Shown piece after piece: positions 6,604 through 13,913 of a DNA stretch of 15,558 bases. Origin of the DNA: JBLHKE01 sp047619485 (GTDB lineage Bacteria > Verrucomicrobiota > Verrucomicrobiia > Verrucomicrobiales > DEV007); NCBI GenBank assembly GCA_047619485.1, contig JBLHKE010000093.1, positions 1 through 15,558 of the forward strand, in the 5' to 3' direction. The translations under genes and the position numbers were made by a program. A model generated the notes under the pieces. It had not been told where the DNA came from. It was given only the letters and a program-made list of their open reading frames with translations, and made no database searches. Every line of letters starts with the position of its first letter. Position 1 is the first letter of the stretch.

Positions 6604-7314
6604 ATGCCAAAGAAAGGCACTCCCCCACGCCACGTCGCCATCATCATGGACGGCAACGGTCGCTGGGCAAAAGAGCGCGGGCTACCGCGACGCGCTGGCC
6701 ACCGTGCCGGGGCAGATGCTGTACAGACCACGGTCGAAGCATGCTCGGATCTAGGCATCGAGTTCCTCACCCTCTACGCCTTCTCCTCGGAGAACTGGAA
6801 GCGCCCCAAGACCGAGGTCAAAGCGCTCATGACGCTCCTCGAACGCTTCCTCAAAGAGAAGACCGGCGAGATGCACAAGAAGAATGTCCGCCTGCAGGCC
6901 ATCGGCCGGCTCAACGATCTCCCAGAAAAGTGCTCAAACGCGCTCCGCGACGCCATTGAGAAGACCAGCCAGAACACCGGTGTCACCCTTATCCTTGCAT
7001 TGAGCTATGGCGCACGGGAGGAGATCATCGATGGCATCAAGAGCGTCGTCCGCCACGTCCAGGAAGGGCACCTTGACATCGGCATGATCGATCCCGATAT
7101 TTTCGCCAAGCACCTCTACACCCGCTACTACCCGGATCCTGACCTCCTCATCCGCACTTCAGGTGAGATGCGCCTCAGCAACTTCCTCCTCTGGCAACTC
7201 AGCTACACCGAGATGATCATCCTAGATAAATTCTGGCCAGACTTCTCCAAGCAAGACTTGGCCGATGCGGTCGAAGCCTACAACAACCGCGACCGCCGCT
7301 TCGGCGTTCTGTAG
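6604..7314 (+). CDS. uppS: Isoprenyl transferase (undecaprenyl diphosphate synthase)
   Basis: The 236-aa enzyme is a cis-prenyltransferase that extends farnesyl diphosphate with isopentenyl diphosphate to the long lipid carrier used in peptidoglycan and surface-polymer synthesis. Signatures are IMDGNGRWAK (14-23) with catalytic Asp16, HRAGADAV (33-40), SSENW (61-65), and DLLIRTSGEMRLSNFLLWQ (180-198) followed by Glu203, a probable magnesium ligand. Length fits the family. It acts at the inner face of the cytoplasmic membrane. Unlike many bacteria, it is followed here not by cdsA/dxr but by a sigma-54 regulator. The product chain length is inferred from the usual role. Confidence 0.95.
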   Translation: MPKKGTPPRHVAIIMDGNGRWAKERGLPRRAGHRAGADAVQTTVEACSDLGIEFLTLYAFSSENWKRPKTEVKALMTLLERFLKEKTGEMHKKNVRLQAIGRLNDLPEKCSNALRDAIEKTSQNTGVTLILALSYGAREEIIDGIKSVVRHVQEGHLDIGMIDPDIFAKHLYTRYYPDPDLLIRTSGEMRLSNFLLWQLSYTEMIILDKFWPDFSKQDLADAVEAYNNRDRRFGVL

Positions 7315-7363
7315 TCTATCTTGTCCGAGACGATACCACCCCTGATTACCGGCACGAATTTGT

Positions 7364-7367
7364 AGGA
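7364..7367 (+). promoter_or_regulatory. Ribosome-binding site of the sigma-54 regulator
   Basis: AGGA ends 7 bases before the ATG at 7375. It stands out because most starts in this window have no recognisable Shine-Dalgarno, and it supports this ATG. The gap from uppS is 60 bp, with no convincing terminator or promoter in it. Confidence 0.5.
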
Positions 7368-7374
7368 ATCTCCA

Positions 7375-8727
7375 ATGCCACCGAAACCACAGTCACAGAC
7401 TATCCTAGTCGTCGACCCAGACCGCGATTTTCTCACTTGGGTCGACAAGCACCTACGTACGCCGGAGACAGATGTCGTCTGCCTGACCGACTCGAAAAAA
7501 GCGCTCGAGCACTACATCGAGCACACCCCCGACCTCGTCATCGCGGAGCTCCGCCTCAATCCGATCGGCGGGATGGACCTGCTCAAGCAACTGCGCCTCA
7601 ACGACCCGAACTCGATGGTGCTGCTCTACAGCGGCTTCCCCCCGACCAGCGCGGTGATCGAAGCCATGCGCCTCGGTGCCTTCGAGTTCCTGCGTAGGGA
7701 GACCTTGACCTTCGACCTGCGCCCGATCGTCGAAAAAGCACTCAGCGCCCAGGCACAGATCCGCTCCACGCCAGAGGCCGCCCCATCGGATCCGGCCAGC
7801 GACCCCTCGCGCGAGAAAATCATCGGTTCCTCGATCGCCATGCAGGAGGTGTTCAAGATGATCGGGCGCGTCAGCCACAGCGACGCCCCGGTGCTCGTCA
7901 CCGGCGAGAGCGGCACCGGCAAGGAGGTGGTCGCCAACGCAATCCACAGCTACAGCCCACGCACCGATAGAGACTACGTCGCCATCAACTGCGCCGCCAT
8001 CCCCGAGGCGCTACTAGAGTCCGAGCTCTTCGGCCACGAGAAAGGCAGTTTCACCGGCGCCGCCGCACAGCGCATCGGCCGCTTCGAACAATGCGATGGC
8101 GGGACGCTATTCCTCGACGAGATCGGCGAGATGCCGATCGCGGTGCAAAGCAAGATCCTACGCGTTTTGCAAGAGGGAGAATTCTCCAGGGTCGGCGGCA
8201 ACAAGACCATCAGCAGCGACGTCCGTATCCTCGCCGCCACCAATCGCAACCTCGAGCGCGAGGTCGAGAAAGGCACGTTCCGCGAAGATCTCTTCTACCG
8301 CCTCAACGTCGTCCGCGTTCACATTCCGCCCCTGCGTGAACGCACCGACGACATCCGCACGCTGGCAGAATTTTTCCTCAAAAAGATTGCGATCAAACAA
8401 GGTGGAGCCCCGTTGCGCCTCAGTGAAGATTCCATGCGTCTGCTGGAGAATTACAACTGGCCGGGCAATGTCCGCGAATTAGAAAACACCATGCAGCGCG
8501 CCGCCGTCCTAGCCACCAGCGATGTCCTGCTACCGAAAGACATCCCACTCGGTGAAACGAAAAACGTCTCGCCAGCCTACATCTACGTGGAACACGCCAG
8601 CCGTGATCCGAAGAAGGCCGACGCCGAGTTGGTCGCCGCTGCGCTGAAGCGATCCAACAACGACACCGCCGCCGCAGCCAAGCTCCTCAACACCACCGAG
8701 GCAGCCCTGAAGAAGCGCGGCACGTAG
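7375..8727 (+). CDS. Sigma-54-dependent response regulator with a degenerate receiver
   Basis: The 450-aa protein has the NtrC layout: receiver (about 8-125), linker, AAA+ sigma-54 activator domain (about 149-385) and a Fis-type helix-turn-helix (about 415-447). The AAA+ part appears fully competent: Walker A GESGTGKE (177-184), the sigma-54 contact loop as GSFTGA (224-229, a variant of GAFTGA), Walker B GGTLFLDEIG (242-251), FREDLFYRLNV with the arginine finger (302-312), and WPGNVREL (362-369). The receiver is odd. The phospho-acceptor aspartate is Glu58 (VIAELRL), the acidic pair is broken by proline (VVDP, 12-15), and the usual KP after the fifth strand is RR (107-108). It is therefore probably not controlled by phosphorylation and may be constitutive or ligand-controlled. 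No histidine kinase is adjacent. Targets are unknown. Confidence 0.92.
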   Translation: MPPKPQSQTILVVDPDRDFLTWVDKHLRTPETDVVCLTDSKKALEHYIEHTPDLVIAELRLNPIGGMDLLKQLRLNDPNSMVLLYSGFPPTSAVIEAMRLGAFEFLRRETLTFDLRPIVEKALSAQAQIRSTPEAAPSDPASDPSREKIIGSSIAMQEVFKMIGRVSHSDAPVLVTGESGTGKEVVANAIHSYSPRTDRDYVAINCAAIPEALLESELFGHEKGSFTGAAAQRIGRFEQCDGGTLFLDEIGEMPIAVQSKILRVLQEGEFSRVGGNKTISSDVRILAATNRNLEREVEKGTFREDLFYRLNVVRVHIPPLRERTDDIRTLAEFFLKKIAIKQGGAPLRLSEDSMRLLENYNWPGNVRELENTMQRAAVLATSDVLLPKDIPLGETKNVSPAYIYVEHASRDPKKADAELVAAALKRSNNDTAAAAKLLNTTEAALKKRGT

Positions 8728-8732
8728 CCCTG

Positions 8733-9134
8733 CTATTGGAAAAAGCGTAGCGCCCAGCCGGGAATGTTTCCCTTCCTAGGCGCCACCGGCACCCCGTCCT
8801 CAAATTCCGCAACCAAGCGGTAGGGGCTCTCAAAACCAATAAAAATAAGCTGCACGTCAAAGCCCCCGCTTACCGCCTCCTCCAATTGTCTGACTTTGGC
8901 CCCCACCGGATCGGAGAACACCGTCTCGGTCACGAAGCTGCGCGTCTTTTCGATCATGCTCCTCCGCATTTCACCAACGACATCCGCCGCCGCATATCCA
9001 CCAAGCCCAGTGTCGAGAGCCAAGCGATCCGCATTCAAGAAAGGCAATCCTAACTGTGATAGAAACGCCTCATAAAAAGTGCTCCTTCCCGCCCCATTTG
9101 ACCCCGCCAACATCACTAGGAGAGGTTTCCTCAC
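8733..9134 (-). CDS. Zeta-toxin family protein, internally deleted and probably inactive
   Basis: The first 103 residues match zeta/PezT-like toxins, which phosphorylate UDP-N-acetylglucosamine and block wall synthesis: a P-loop region (11-19), LPFLNADRLA with Asp36, and RSFVTETVFSDPVGAK (65-80). Two defects are visible. The P-loop reads GSNGAGRST, with Arg17 replacing the essential lysine. After FIGFESP (98-104) the protein jumps directly to YRLVAEFEDG, which in this family normally occurs about 60 residues later, near the C-terminus. The product is 133 aa instead of about 190. The deletion is in frame. GTG is the start; it overlaps the antitoxin stop as GTGA, implying translational coupling. 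The protein could persist as a dead partner of the antitoxin. Confidence 0.82.
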   Translation of the reverse strand: MRKPLLVMLAGSNGAGRSTFYEAFLSQLGLPFLNADRLALDTGLGGYAAADVVGEMRRSMIEKTRSFVTETVFSDPVGAKVRQLEEAVSGGFDVQLIFIGFESPYRLVAEFEDGVPVAPRKGNIPGWALRFFQ

Positions 9135-9412
9135 AAGGAGCGCGAAACGATCTTCCCAGAGCTTCGCTCGATCACCTCCTGAGCACGAAAAGTGCCCTCG
9201 TCAGTTCCAGCCTTACTCAGAGCCACATCTAACTGCTCCCGCCCAACAGCCTCCAATACCTTCTCCTCAGCCGGATACGAGAGAGCCGATTCCATCACCC
9301 GTCCGATAGCCGCCCAATATTCAATCTGCTGCGGCGGCGAACGATGATACATCGCCGCTCGATTCCGCACCGCGTCTACCAATTCATCACTCAAGCGCAT
9401 CGATTGACTCAT
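9131..9412 (-). CDS. ParD-like antitoxin
   Basis: The 93-aa product begins MSQSMRLSDELVDAVRNRAA and continues MYHRSPPQQIEYWAAIGRVME, the pattern of the ParD-like antitoxin family (an RHH-like N-terminal segment followed by HRSPxQQIExWAxIGR). The C-terminus is charged, as expected for a toxin-binding tail. ATG at 9412 is preferred over a TTG six codons upstream because the preceding residues are unlike the family. It is the first gene of a two-gene operon and overlaps the toxin start by four bases, the classic antitoxin-toxin order. It likely autoregulates its own promoter in the 9413-9571 gap, although no clear operator is seen. Confidence 0.85.
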   Translation of the reverse strand: MSQSMRLSDELVDAVRNRAAMYHRSPPQQIEYWAAIGRVMESALSYPAEEKVLEAVGREQLDVALSKAGTDEGTFRAQEVIERSSGKIVSRSL

Positions 9413-9485
9413 AGCCCCAAAGCGTGGCAATTTACCACAAAATCAACCGAAGAGATCGAAGATCACTATTCCAACAACCAAAAAC

Positions 9486-9520
9486 CTGCGTTAATCCGCG
9501 CAAATTTGCGGTCAAAATCC
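9486..9520. repeat. Short intergenic sequence with 10-11 base periodicity
   Basis: Between the antitoxin and argC, the sequence CTGCGTTAATCCGCGCAAAT followed by TTGCGGTCAAAATCC shows a degenerate tandem unit (TGCG, CGCG, TGCG spaced 10-11 bases). From memory it resembles the 'tctgcgttaatctgcgtaaatctgcggt' type of dispersed intergenic sequence in several environmental phyla. Function is unknown. The rest of the 159-bp gap shows nothing I can name. Confidence 0.35.
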
Positions 9521-9571
9521 CAACCAAAGCCAAAAGTTGCGCCCCGCCCCCGCCCAATCCACCTTCCCACA

Positions 9572-10630
9572 ATGCCAACCGAAAGCCAAAAAACCAAAGT
9601 CGCCGTCATCGGAGCCAGCGGCTACTCCGGAGCTGAACTCCTCAGACGTCTCCTAGTTCACCCTGGAGCCGACCTCGTCTGCCTCACTTCCCGTACCTAC
9701 GCCGGTAAATCCTGCGCGGATGTTTTCCCGCGCTTCGCAAAAGTTGGCAACGCCGACAACCTGAAGTTCATCAACCCCCAGATCTCAGCCATCACAGACA
9801 GCGGGGCCGAGATCGCCTTCCTCGCCCTGCCACATGGCGTCGCCTCAGAATTTGCCGTGCCGCTCCTAGAGGCGGGGTTGAAGGTCATCGATCTCAGCGC
9901 CGACTTCCGCCTCAACGACGCCGCTATCTACAAAGAATTCTACGACCACGAGCACCCAGCGCCCGAACTCCTAGCGGAATCCGTCTACGGTCTTCCAGAG
10001 TTTCACGCCGAAGAGATCAAGTCGTCCCGCCTGATCGCTTCGCCCGGTTGTTACCCCACCAGCATCATCCTGCCACTCATCCCGCTGCTACGTGAAAAAC
10101 TCATCACCCCCGACAGCGTTCACGTCACCAGCATGAGCGGAGCGAGCGGCGCAGGGAAGAGTGCCAACGTCGCTCTGCTCTTCGCCGAGGTGAACGAGAG
10201 CATGCGCGCCTACAGTGTTCCCAAGCATCGCCACCTCAGCGAAGTCGAACAAGAGTTGAGCATCGCCGCCGGGGAAAAAGTGACCATCACTTTCCTCCCT
10301 CACCTGCTGCCAGTCACCGCCGGAATCCACACCAGCACCGTCGCCGCAGCAACTCCAGGAACCAGTGCCGCCGACCTGACCGCCGCCTTGGAGAAAGCCT
10401 ACGCCAATGCCCCATTCGTGCGCCTGCTCGGCGAGGGACAACACCCCGACACCAAGAACGTCACCGGCAGCAATTTCATCGACATCGGCTGGCACCTCGA
10501 TCCACGCACCAACCGCGTCATCCTGCTAAGCGCCGAAGACAACCTAGGCAAAGGCGCCGCCAGCCAAGCGATCCAGAGCTACAACCTGGTGACCGGCCAA
10601 GCCGAGACCACCGGTCTCGACTGGATCTAA
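9572..10630 (+). CDS. argC: N-acetyl-gamma-glutamyl-phosphate reductase
   Basis: The 352-aa enzyme reduces N-acetylglutamyl phosphate with NADPH to the semialdehyde, the third step of arginine synthesis. The N-terminus has the dinucleotide-binding loop GASGYSGAELLRRLL (14-28). The catalytic cysteine is Cys160 in IASPGCYPTS, and HRH (219-221) in KHRHLSEVEQEL carries the active-site histidine. HVTSMSGASGAGK and NLGKGAASQAIQ match the family. ATG at 9572 is chosen because homology starts just after it (TKVAVIGASGYSG); the open frame extends 76 codons upstream but encodes low-complexity residues. The length fits type 1 ArgC. The stop is directly abutted by a palindromic element that separates argC from the rest of the cluster. 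Confidence 0.96.
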   Translation: MPTESQKTKVAVIGASGYSGAELLRRLLVHPGADLVCLTSRTYAGKSCADVFPRFAKVGNADNLKFINPQISAITDSGAEIAFLALPHGVASEFAVPLLEAGLKVIDLSADFRLNDAAIYKEFYDHEHPAPELLAESVYGLPEFHAEEIKSSRLIASPGCYPTSIILPLIPLLREKLITPDSVHVTSMSGASGAGKSANVALLFAEVNESMRAYSVPKHRHLSEVEQELSIAAGEKVTITFLPHLLPVTAGIHTSTVAAATPGTSAADLTAALEKAYANAPFVRLLGEGQHPDTKNVTGSNFIDIGWHLDPRTNRVILLSAEDNLGKGAASQAIQSYNLVTGQAETTGLDWI

Positions 10631-10787
10631 GGGGTTATCAGGAAATAAGTCATACAAAGATGCGCAGGAATTTTAGCCAGCACCAAGGCAGATTTCAGCG
10701 ATGATAGTGGGCTATTTGAGTTGGAAGCTAACGCGGGTGATGGCCAAAATAACCAGCAGATTGTAGGAGTTATTTACTGACAAGCCC
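10631..10787. mobile_element. 157-bp palindromic MITE-like element, second family
   Basis: The ends are 27-bp imperfect inverted repeats (10631-10657 and 10761-10787) with 22 matches. Shared blocks are GGG, TT, TCAG, AAATAA, TC and TACAA in order. The interior also pairs: GCAGGAATTTTAGCCAGCACC on the left resembles GCTGGTTATTTTGGCCATCACC on the complement of the right arm, so the unit is one long imperfect hairpin. TA lies at both outer edges (10628-10629 and 10788-10789), a possible dinucleotide target duplication. No ORF is present. The termini differ from the GAGGCYGTCGG family at 743 and 2073-2395. It sits directly after the argC stop and meets the truncated paralog on its other side. Confidence 0.7.
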
Positions 10788-10906
10788 TATGCTACAAACA
10801 AACCACAGACGGTCGCTACCAACTCCACTCAATCGGCATCGACGGAGTCGATAACCAAGGAGACGAAGGCGACATCACCTGGAACTACGAACAACCGACA
10901 CCATGA
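10787..10906 (+). pseudogene. C-terminal remnant of a third paralog of the tandem array
   Basis: This frame encodes about 39 residues (for example DGRYQLHSIGIDGVDNQG, then GDITWNY) that closely match the last residues of the two full-length genes downstream (DGRYQLYSIGADGADNLG ... GDITWGY). No ATG or GTG occurs in frame, and a TGA stands in frame at 10778-10780 inside the palindromic element. Its own TGA (10904-10906) overlaps the next gene's ATG as ATGA, exactly like the junction between the two intact copies. It is therefore the stump of a former gene whose 5' part was lost where the palindromic element now lies. Confidence 0.82.
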
Positions 10907-12363
10907 TTTTTAAAAGCAAAACCCGAGTCATCCTAGCGCTGCTAGGCCTAGTCGTCCTCTGCCTGATCGGGTTCGTCATCCTCGAGAAGGTGCTCGGCAA
11001 TAATCGAGTAGAAAAAGCACGTGCCGCCTACATCGCCGACGGTGGGAGTTTTGATCGCACCTCGGGCTTTGCCAAACCGGTTCCAGATGACGAAAATTTC
11101 GGTGCCATCCCACTGTTGAACGGAATCACCGCCGAGACACCAGCTGGGGATCTAGTTCGCGATAAACTCGCGGAGATCGGACTCAACAAGAGTGGTCACA
11201 GCTGGCCGAGGCCTGACAAAGACAAAAGAAAACCAAAGCGCAAACACGGCCACGAACTTCGCCAGAAGCGAGACCTTGCCCTATTCGAATCGTTCTTCAT
11301 CGATATCGGCCTGCTCACGTCGGCTAGCGATCCAGCCCAACTCGAGGCGAAGCTCTTCGATGCCTACGAGTCGGCCCACGGTACCAGCTTTGCCGAATTA
11401 CATGCCGGCAGCTCCCGTCCCTCAGCCGTCCTGCTACCGCTGGCGGTAGACCGCTACGATCCGCAACGCCTGATGTGGAGCCTAAGTAACAAAGAGCTAA
11501 GGGGCGCTCAGAACTTAGCAAAAGGCCTCATGCTCCATGCCCACCTAGCGCTGCGCACTGACCGTTCGGACGTCGCCCTCGCAGATGTCCGTAGCATGAA
11601 CCAACTCGCAGTCGCCGTCCAAGCCGATGGATCGAACCTGATCGCCCATCTGGTCGGCATCGCCATCAACTCGATGCTGCTCGAACCAACCTGGGAAGGG
11701 ATCGCCGATCACCGTTGGACTGAAGCTCAACTCAGGGAACTGCAATCACTCTTCTTGGCCAGAGATATCGCCGAGGAAATGCGAGAGGCGCTCCGCGGCG
11801 AAATCATCTTCATGGACGAGATGTATTCGAACATCGGTGAAGCCCTTGCGGCCACAAGTTCCACCGATGCACTTGCGCCTCTGATCAAACCTTGGGCGGA
11901 TCACAATCAGGCCCAGGTCTTAGAGTTTTACCACAAAGACCTGCTGCAAGCTTCACAGGCTCCCGACGGTTACATCCAAGCGAAAAAAAATGCTGAGACG
12001 ACCACTGCCACCCTCGAGGCCAAGGCTCCTTACAACCCGAGATACGCCCTTGCACGCATGACCATTCCGTCGATGAGCGCCTTCACTAACAAGTCAGCAC
12101 GAACCCACGCCGAACTACAAATGGCAGCCGCCGCCTGCGCCCTCGAACGCTACTACCTCACCAACCAAGACTACCCGGACAAACTCGAATCGCTGGTGCC
12201 AGACTTCGCTGAGAAAGTCGCCACCGACCCGGTCAACGGGAAGCCTCTCCATTATCAGAAAACCATTGACGGCCGTTACCAGCTATACTCCATCGGAGCC
12301 GACGGTGCCGACAACCTCGGGCATACTGGCGACATCACTTGGGGCTATGCGACCGCCCCATGA
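10903..12363 (+). CDS. Membrane-anchored protein, tandem paralog A
   Basis: No named function is recognised. The 486-aa product has a short basic N-terminus and one transmembrane segment (about 8-28), so most of it should lie outside the cytoplasm. After the membrane comes RVEKARAAYIADGGSFD and PVPDDENFGAIP, a motif also present in paralog B. A lysine/arginine-rich patch lies around 104-125. The C-terminal 80 residues (AAAACALERYYLTNQDYPDKLESLVPDF ... DPVNGKPLHY ... DGRYQLYSIGADGADN) follow the pattern of GspG-like pseudopilin tails (Y..YP..L..L, DP.....Y, Y.LYS.G.DG), common in verrucomicrobial and planctomycete proteins. The start overlaps the stump's stop (ATGA), and its TGA overlaps paralog B's ATG. 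Confidence 0.85.
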   Translation: MIFKSKTRVILALLGLVVLCLIGFVILEKVLGNNRVEKARAAYIADGGSFDRTSGFAKPVPDDENFGAIPLLNGITAETPAGDLVRDKLAEIGLNKSGHSWPRPDKDKRKPKRKHGHELRQKRDLALFESFFIDIGLLTSASDPAQLEAKLFDAYESAHGTSFAELHAGSSRPSAVLLPLAVDRYDPQRLMWSLSNKELRGAQNLAKGLMLHAHLALRTDRSDVALADVRSMNQLAVAVQADGSNLIAHLVGIAINSMLLEPTWEGIADHRWTEAQLRELQSLFLARDIAEEMREALRGEIIFMDEMYSNIGEALAATSSTDALAPLIKPWADHNQAQVLEFYHKDLLQASQAPDGYIQAKKNAETTTATLEAKAPYNPRYALARMTIPSMSAFTNKSARTHAELQMAAAACALERYYLTNQDYPDKLESLVPDFAEKVATDPVNGKPLHYQKTIDGRYQLYSIGADGADNLGHTGDITWGYATAP

Positions 12364-13859
12364 TCTTCAAACGCAAACTGCGCGTCGTCCTCGCGCTCTT
12401 CGCACTGATGATCGCGATCCCGATCGGCATCATCATCAACGAGAAAGTCAGTGGGAGCAGACGGCTAGAAAAAGCCCGCGCAGCCTACATCGCAGATGGC
12501 GGCAGTTTCGACCCCAGCTCCCGGCTCGCCTCCCCAGTCCCCGACGAAGAGAATTTCGCGGCGATCCCCGCCCTCATCGGCATTACCAAAAAAGATGCAG
12601 ACGGTGAGGCCATCCGTGCGGAGCTGGGCAAATTGGCATTCACAGACTTGAGCGACCCGTGGCCATTGAAGAAGGCTAACAGGAAGGACAAACGACAGCC
12701 GCATCAACCCCGTCGCCCAATCGACCTCGCACCGGTTCAGGAATTCTTTGTGAAGAACGGGTTGCTCTTAGCGCCCCCTGATCCCTCGACATTGGCAAAA
12801 TCGCTTTCTGACGCCTACGAGTCTACCCATGGGGCAAAGCTCACAGAGATCCGTGCCGCAAGGAATCGTGCATCGGCCGTCTTCCTGCCACTTAGCAGCG
12901 AGGTTAATCAGCCCGGAGCGCGTCTTATCGATGAGACCAAACCCGAACTTCAGACCGGACTAGAGATCGCTAAAGGATTTAAAATTCACGGGCTGCTCGC
13001 CTTGCGATCTGGCAAACAGGAGATCGCGCTCGCTGACATCGAGACGATGCAAAAGCTCGCCCACTGCGTCGACAATGACGGGAAATCACTCCTTTCTCAC
13101 CTCGTCTCAATCGCCATCCACCGCATGGCGCTCGACTTAGTTTGGGAAGGCATGAAGTCCCGTTCGTGGTCCGCGCCCCAACTCGAACGCCTTCAAGCTT
13201 GCCTCGACACAAGGTCGTTGAGAACCAATCTGGCCGACGCATTCCATGCCGAGACACTTATCGTGGATGAACTGATGGAAAACCTATCTCACAATCTGTA
13301 TCCAAGCAACGAAACCCACCGGCTACTGTCACCATGGATAGGGCACAATCGAGCCCACCTAATCGAACTCCATCACCAAGCAATCATCATCCCCTTGATG
13401 ACGAGCAACGGATACGCGCAAGCGAAGGTCAAAAGCGAAGCGATGCTGAGAGACTTAACTGAAACATGGAGATTCAATCCGAGGACGCTCTTTACCAAGG
13501 TCTGTGCACCAGCAGTAATTTCGACAGCCGTCAATACAACATCGACGACCGATGCCGAACTAGCACAAGCCGCCGCCGCCTGCGCCTTGGAGCGATACTA
13601 CCTCTCCAGCCAGAGCTACCCGGACAAACTAGAAGACCTCGTCCCTGATTTCGCCGAAGCAATCCCAGTCGATCCGATCAACAGCAACCCGCTCCACTAT
13701 CAGAAAACCGCCGACGGCCGTTACCAACTCCACTCGATCGGCCTCGACGCAATCGACCACTATGGTGGTGGAGGCGACGTTACTTGGAACTACCAGGAGG
13801 CACTACCATTGCCGCCCAAACGCGAGCGCAAATCGAGACGCCGACGGGGCAAACCGTAA
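12360..13859 (+). CDS. Membrane-anchored protein, tandem paralog B
   Basis: The 499-aa product is homologous to paralog A along its length. Both share MIFKxKxRV at the start, one transmembrane segment (about 8-27), EKARAAYIADGGSFD, PVPDxENFxAIP, the central helical region (LSDAYESTHGAKL, ALADIETMQKLA, LVSIAIHRMALDLVWEGM) and the pseudopilin-like C-terminus (AAAACALERYYLSSQSYPDKL ... DGRYQLHSIG). ATG at 12360 is chosen because it matches paralog A and gives the ATGA overlap; seven upstream in-frame codons belong to the other gene's end. It ends in a basic tail (KRERKSRRRRGKP) that paralog A lacks. The middle has diverged much more than the ends. Function is unknown. Confidence 0.85.
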   Translation: MIFKRKLRVVLALFALMIAIPIGIIINEKVSGSRRLEKARAAYIADGGSFDPSSRLASPVPDEENFAAIPALIGITKKDADGEAIRAELGKLAFTDLSDPWPLKKANRKDKRQPHQPRRPIDLAPVQEFFVKNGLLLAPPDPSTLAKSLSDAYESTHGAKLTEIRAARNRASAVFLPLSSEVNQPGARLIDETKPELQTGLEIAKGFKIHGLLALRSGKQEIALADIETMQKLAHCVDNDGKSLLSHLVSIAIHRMALDLVWEGMKSRSWSAPQLERLQACLDTRSLRTNLADAFHAETLIVDELMENLSHNLYPSNETHRLLSPWIGHNRAHLIELHHQAIIIPLMTSNGYAQAKVKSEAMLRDLTETWRFNPRTLFTKVCAPAVISTAVNTTSTTDAELAQAAAACALERYYLSSQSYPDKLEDLVPDFAEAIPVDPINSNPLHYQKTADGRYQLHSIGLDAIDHYGGGGDVTWNYQEALPLPPKRERKSRRRRGKP

Positions 13860-13913
13860 GTTCTCGAGATCCGCTTGCATTCTACCCGATTCACCCGCAA
13901 AATCCCCGCCCTA

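Noticed and set aside
5680..6633. Open minus-strand frame of 317 codons
   Set aside because: It lies antisense to purA, whose motifs are complete. The open frame is a by-product of GC-rich codon use and the translation has no recognisable domain.
9344..9571. 76-codon N-terminal extension of argC
   Set aside because: Its residues are low-complexity and basic, and it overlaps the antitoxin gene on the other strand. ArgC homology begins only after the ATG at 9572.
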